The notes below the pieces were generated by a model. It had not been told where the DNA came from. It saw only the letters and a list, made by a program, of their open reading frames with translations, and did not search any database. A stretch of 64,000 nt of DNA from CAYOZN01 sp964408455 (GTDB lineage: Bacteria > Planctomycetota > Phycisphaerae > UBA1845 > UTPLA1): the NCBI GenBank assembly GCA_964408455.1, contig CAYOZN010000007.1, positions 1-64,000 of the forward strand. Direction: 5' to 3'. This document shows, one piece after another, positions 60,862 through 64,000 of the stretch; within the stretch, counting starts at the first letter, position 1; each line of letters begins with the position of its first letter. The position numbers were made by a program, and so were the translations under genes.

Positions 60862-61548
60862 TCAGCGGGGCGCGGCTTCGCCCGGAGTGGTGCCGCCGCC
60901 GATGTCATCGGAAGTGTCACCCGCGCTGAGAGCGGGCGATGTGTCCGACGCCGGCTGGCTTGCCGCCGCCGCGGCGTTGCGGGCGTCGTAGGCTGCAAGC
61001 CGCGCCCGCTCTTCGCGCGAGAACGGACCTATGCGATAGGATCCGCCCTCCATCGCCACGCACATCTGAACCTTGTTGACTTTCTTGTTGCTTCGAGCCG
61101 CGTAGGGTTCCAGGTCGTACTCCGCCTGGATCAGCCATGCAGGGCCTTCCACATCGGGCATCTCGGGAAGCCGCCGGATGTTCTTGATCCGCACTTCCTT
61201 CATCGCGTTGAAGATGTCTTCAAAACGCGCGGGAAGCAGTTCATCCCCCGAGCGGTTGCTGATCATCAGCTTGACTTCCGAGTACTTCGCCTGCGCCGCC
61301 AGCCGGAAGAAGCGATCCACGAAGCGGTTCAGCGCCAGGTCCTCGGTGCGCAGCGCGACCGGAAAATCGAACTTGGGCTGCTTATCCGGGTTGACGGTCA
61401 CCGGCTCCGGGAAGACGTCCGCCACGTCGTACATCTCGTCATCGCGGGCCACGACCACGGCCACGGTCGAGACCAGGCACAGGGCGACGAGAATCACAAA
61501 ATACAGCCCGGCCTTCCGCCAGCCTGTTCGTAGGGGACGATGTGCCAT
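60862..61548 (-). CDS. Hypothetical single-pass membrane protein
   Basis: 228 residues. One N-terminal membrane helix (about 13-33) is followed by an extracytoplasmic domain of mixed structure (LALNRFVDRFFRLAAQAKYSEVKLMISN, VQMCVAMEGGSYRIGPFSREERARLAAYDARN) and a Pro/Gly/Ser-rich tail. Downstream of smpB on the same strand. Not recognised; the central part could be a small NTF2-like or DUF fold. Confidence 0.62.
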   Translation of the reverse strand: MAHRPLRTGWRKAGLYFVILVALCLVSTVAVVVARDDEMYDVADVFPEPVTVNPDKQPKFDFPVALRTEDLALNRFVDRFFRLAAQAKYSEVKLMISNRSGDELLPARFEDIFNAMKEVRIKNIRRLPEMPDVEGPAWLIQAEYDLEPYAARSNKKVNKVQMCVAMEGGSYRIGPFSREERARLAAYDARNAAAAASQPASDTSPALSAGDTSDDIGGGTTPGEAAPR

Positions 61549-61632
61549 GAGATGCGTCAGAATACCCGGTATTTCCCGCTTCGCCCAGCACCGGACGGGC
61601 CGCGCATTGCCTCGCCACTCGCGGGAATGAGA

Positions 61633-62112
61633 TTACAGTCCACCACGCCGCGCCGCCCGGGCGATTTCTTTCATATCCTCTTTCTTCCGCTCGCTTTGCC
61701 GCTTGTCGTGCAGCTTCTTGCCTTGCGCAAGTGCCAGTTCCACCTTCGCCCGCCCCTTGTCGGTGAAATACACCCGAAGGGGTATAAGGGTTTGCCCGCG
61801 TATCTTCACTTTGGTCGCCAGGCGCTTGATTTCGCGACGGTGCAACAACAACTGCTTGACCCGCTTTGGCTCGTGTCCGAAAAAATGGGCCTGCTTGTAC
61901 GGCTGTATCTGAAAATTGTGAAGCGTCACTTGGTCGCCGTCGATTCGGGCGTACGATTCGCTCAGGCTCGCCTCGCCAGCGCGTAAGCTCTTGACTTCAG
62001 ACCCTTTAAGCGCGATCCCCGCCTCGACGCGCTCGAGAATAATGAAGTCATGTGTGGCCCGCCGGTTGTGAAGAACGGGCGCGGCCGGCTTTCTGGGGCG
62101 TTCCTGGGCCAT
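61633..62112 (-). CDS. smpB: SsrA-binding protein SmpB
   Basis: Brings tmRNA to stalled ribosomes in trans-translation. 159 residues: NRRATHDFIILERVEAGIALKGSEVKSLRAG (tmRNA-binding oligonucleotide fold), SYARIDGDQVTLHNFQIQPYKQA, HEPKRVKQLLLHRREIKRLATKVKIRGQTLIPLRVYF, and a basic C-terminal tail. The tmRNA gene ssrA is not recognisable nearby. Confidence 0.96.
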   Translation of the reverse strand: MAQERPRKPAAPVLHNRRATHDFIILERVEAGIALKGSEVKSLRAGEASLSESYARIDGDQVTLHNFQIQPYKQAHFFGHEPKRVKQLLLHRREIKRLATKVKIRGQTLIPLRVYFTDKGRAKVELALAQGKKLHDKRQSERKKEDMKEIARAARRGGL

Positions 62113-62189
62113 GTCCCGATCTTAATGAGGCAAACCGCTGCCCCGCAATTGGTCGCCGGAAATCGGGCAACCCGCCTCGCCAGACGATG

Positions 62190-62195
62190 TATAAT
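62190..62195 (+). promoter_or_regulatory. -10 box of the ECF sigma operon
   Basis: TATAAT 14 bases before the sigma-factor ATG at 62210, with GGAG at 62201-62204. No obvious -35 TTGACA or AAC-type ECF box at the expected distance. The leader would be about seven bases. Confidence 0.45.
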
Positions 62196-62209
62196 GAAGC
62201 GGAGTTGAT

Positions 62210-62851
62210 ATGACTGCCGGGGAAGACACATGCCGGCTCACGCCGCTCAAGGAGCGGCAACTCATTCTCGCTGCACAGCGCGGCTGCGCAAAAAGTGCGC
62301 ACGAGCTGATCGAGGCCCATAAAGACCGGCTCCACGCCTTCGTCTGGCGAATGGTCCGGCGTGAACACGACGCCGAGGAAATCTGCCAGGATGCATTCCT
62401 CCGCGCCTTTCAGTCGCTGGACAAGTTCAACTTCGATTATCGGTTCAGCACCTGGCTGTTTACCATCGGTTACCGGCTGTGCCTGAACACCATGCGCCGC
62501 CGCAGGGACTACTGCGGCGAGTTCGACTTCGGCAGCATGCCCGCCACCGGTCGCAACGGATCGAGCGAACCGGCCGTGGACGAACTGGCCAACAGTGAAG
62601 AAGCCCGTCGCCTGAAGAAAGTCATCTGGGATTCTGTCAACCAACTGACACCGGCCCAGCGCGCGACGGTATTACTCTTCTACCAGGAGTCGCTGAGCTG
62701 TCAGGAAATCGGCGACATCCTCGAGATGCCCGCCGCCACGGTGAAGAGCCATCTCCACCGGGCACGGGCGCGGCTCAAGGAACTGCTCGAGGGTGAACTG
62801 GTGGAAGACTGGACGCTCGTCCGATTCGGCGAGGCGGGCGGGGCGGCCTGA
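62210..62851 (+). CDS. RNA polymerase sigma factor, sigma-70 family (ECF, RpoE/SigW-like)
   Basis: 213 residues. Region 2 at about 30-95 (HKDRLHAFVWRMVRREHDAEEICQDAFLRAFQSLDKFNF, STWLFTIGYRLCLNTMRRRR) and region 4 at about 140-195 (LTPAQRATVLLFYQESLSCQEIGDILEMPAATVKSHLHRARARLK). Region 3 is absent, as in ECF factors. It directs polymerase to a stress or envelope regulon and is followed after 92 bases by its anti-sigma factor. Confidence 0.92.
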   Translation: MTAGEDTCRLTPLKERQLILAAQRGCAKSAHELIEAHKDRLHAFVWRMVRREHDAEEICQDAFLRAFQSLDKFNFDYRFSTWLFTIGYRLCLNTMRRRRDYCGEFDFGSMPATGRNGSSEPAVDELANSEEARRLKKVIWDSVNQLTPAQRATVLLFYQESLSCQEIGDILEMPAATVKSHLHRARARLKELLEGELVEDWTLVRFGEAGGAA

Positions 62852-62943
62852 AAGGCTGCCGGACGATGATCGCCGAACGGCGGAGCAACTCCGCCGGCTG
62901 CATCGCCCGCAGGCGCGAGTGCCCGCGGTCAGGAGTGTGTGTC

Positions 62944-63612
62944 GTGATGATGACGTGCAGACATGTGGAACACCTGAGAGACGCCTACCAGGACGGCGAA
63001 TTGTCCTCGCACCTGGCCGCCGAGGTACACGCCCATTTGCTCGCCTGCCGCGAGTGCCAGCAGCACTTCGAAATGCTCCGCATCGCCGGCGAGGTGATCG
63101 GCCGCGATGACGCGGCGCCCCAGCTTGATGCCGGCTTTGCCAGCCGCGTCGTCGCTTCCATGGCACAGACGCGCCCCATGGCCCCGCGCATCATCGTCGG
63201 CGAAGACGACGAACGCCGCCGCGGATATCGCCGCCTCTTCGCCACCGGAAGCGTCCCTGCCGCCGCCGCGGCACTCTTCCTCGCCGTCCTCATCTGGCCC
63301 ACCGCCGACAAGCCCCAGCGCCATGGTCTGGTGCTGGGCGACACCCGCGAGGCCACCGACCTGGTCAAGGATGCCGTCGACAAAACCATGGACGCCGTCA
63401 ACGAGACCCGCAAGGCCTTCGACAGCTTCAACACCATGACCCGCATGCTGGGCGACGAGGCCCGACAGACGGTCGGCACCGGGCCTTCCGCCGCTCCGCG
63501 TGAAATGAGCCTGCTCGATGTATTCCTTGCCCCCTTCGACGAGGTGCTTGTCCCGGCCGATGCCGCTTCCGATTCCCACGAGCCGGACGGTGCGGACGTC
63601 GTGCGGTTCTGA
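62944..63612 (+). CDS. Zinc-binding anti-sigma factor (ZAS type), membrane-anchored
   Basis: 222 residues from the GTG at 62944, which has AGGAG (62931-62935) eight bases upstream; ATGs at 62947 and 62950 are alternatives. The N-terminal zinc anti-sigma domain has CRHVEHLRDAYQDGELSSHL and the H-x3-C-x2-C motif AHLLACRECQQH. One membrane helix (about 125-143, AAAAALFLAVLIW) is followed by an outer domain of helical character. It holds the sigma factor at the membrane until a signal releases it. An M50 protease that could cleave it lies at 45084-46091, though a link is only speculation. Confidence 0.82.
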   Translation: MMMTCRHVEHLRDAYQDGELSSHLAAEVHAHLLACRECQQHFEMLRIAGEVIGRDDAAPQLDAGFASRVVASMAQTRPMAPRIIVGEDDERRRGYRRLFATGSVPAAAAALFLAVLIWPTADKPQRHGLVLGDTREATDLVKDAVDKTMDAVNETRKAFDSFNTMTRMLGDEARQTVGTGPSAAPREMSLLDVFLAPFDEVLVPADAASDSHEPDGADVVRF

Positions 63613-63742
63613 CGCGGCCCTGCCCCGCTATTCCATCAGGTTTCCATCCTGCCGCGCGCTCGGCGCCAATCGCGTCGCGCTCGGCTTGCGCCCGCGTCGG
63701 ACTTCATGCCCGTCGACCCTGCTTCGCGCGCGCACAACGAAT

Positions 63743-64000
63743 ATGCACAACCGGCAGAATTCGACGCCCGGCGTCCTGCTGGCCATCGCGCTTCTCGGCG
63801 CATTGTGCCAGCCCGGTCGCGCCATCGCTCAGGAGAGCGCCGCCGCCTCGCTCGATGACTGGACCAGGCTCGTCCCCGGCGACGTGCGCCTCTACGTCGA
63901 ATTGCGCAATCTCACCGGCATGCGGCAACGGTTCGCCCGACTGGGCATATGGCAGACGGTTCGCGATCTGGCCGAGGGGCGCACGGCTCCGACCGATCCA
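63743..64000 (+). CDS. Secreted protein, possibly DUF3352-like (3' end cut by window edge)
   Basis: 86 residues are present, still open at the end. Signal peptide (GVLLAIALLGALCQPGRAIAQ, about 10-30), then DDWTRLVPGDVRLYVELRNLTGMRQRF. The pattern of a possible phospho-free VPxDxxLYVEVRxLxG start is seen in planctomycete DUF3352-type exported proteins. It follows the anti-sigma gene by 130 bases and may belong to the same envelope-stress unit. Confidence 0.6.
   Translation, partial: MHNRQNSTPGVLLAIALLGALCQPGRAIAQESAAASLDDWTRLVPGDVRLYVELRNLTGMRQRFARLGIWQTVRDLAEGRTAPTDP

Noticed and set aside
61549..62209. tmRNA gene next to smpB
   Set aside because: No GGGGC...-type tRNA-like ends or ANDENYA-like tag coding sequence could be recognised in the spacers beside smpB.

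Overview
The window is GC-rich (roughly 65 percent by eye) bacterial chromosome. It most likely comes from a planctomycete, probably Phycisphaerae-like. The pointers are secreted proteins carrying dockerin-type calcium-binding repeats (32535-33635 and 34808-36319), many small membrane proteins with CxxC zinc ribbons, a DUF58/VWA pair, and unusual gene neighbourhoods in which housekeeping genes are not in their textbook operons. There are no rRNA genes, no tRNA genes I could recognise, no CRISPR array and no transposase. One scaffold gap of exactly 100 N (2716-2815) lies inside a tandem repeat.

Layout. 1-9179 holds housekeeping genes: a truncated serine acetyltransferase, purA, the repeat/gap, birA-nadC, a PAS-Fis regulator translationally coupled to an orphan DNA methyltransferase, a secreted TPR protein and tyrS. 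9399-14822 is a compositional island of clearly lower GC. It is a three-gene operon with its own near-consensus promoter, encoding a membrane-anchored TPR/coiled-coil protein, a miniature GrpE-like protein and a divergent 835-residue Hsp70 with an extra domain between its ATPase and substrate-binding parts. I regard this as the best candidate for an undescribed system. 14869-18568 runs leftward (secreted esterase, zinc-ribbon membrane protein, uppS, DUF983, clpS). 18796-23928 runs rightward (DUF58, VWA/BatA-like, a small cassette flanked by a duplicated sequence, and an NCS1 nucleobase permease).

24248-32500 carries a BtpA-family protein, a DinB-like protein, a HicAB toxin-antitoxin pair, a DUF1801 protein with a histone-like tail, hslU without hslV, an exported hydrolase with a lysine-rich tail, a tRNA dihydrouridine synthase and two zinc-ribbon membrane proteins. 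32535-39758 holds two dockerin-bearing secreted proteins, a beta-phosphoglucomutase-like HAD enzyme, a HEAT-like secreted protein, a probably frameshifted small membrane gene, a GlcG/HbpS protein and a fusion of an Mre11/SbcD-type phosphoesterase with a GIY-YIG nuclease. 39798-48460 is metabolic: a ceramide-glucosyltransferase-like GT2, a saccharopine-dehydrogenase-like protein, a lipoprotein hydrolase, a glutaryl-CoA-dehydrogenase-like enzyme, an M50 protease with zinc ribbons, and a fused alpha/beta 2-oxoacid dehydrogenase E1.

48465-64000 contains a TPR membrane protein, surE with an almost leaderless promoter, a Tat-exported Fe/Mn superoxide dismutase, a GspG-tail protein, a retropepsin-like protease paired with a DUF5678-like protein, a sodium:solute (NSS) symporter with a 39-residue partner, a Fic protein behind a triple operator-like repeat, flagellin with a strong terminator, smpB, and at the right edge an ECF sigma factor, its zinc-binding anti-sigma and a truncated secreted protein. 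Several genes (surE, hicB, the phosphoesterase fusion, the sigma factor) have a clear TATAAT/TACAAT box within 6-14 bases of the start codon, so leaderless or very short-leader transcripts seem common here.
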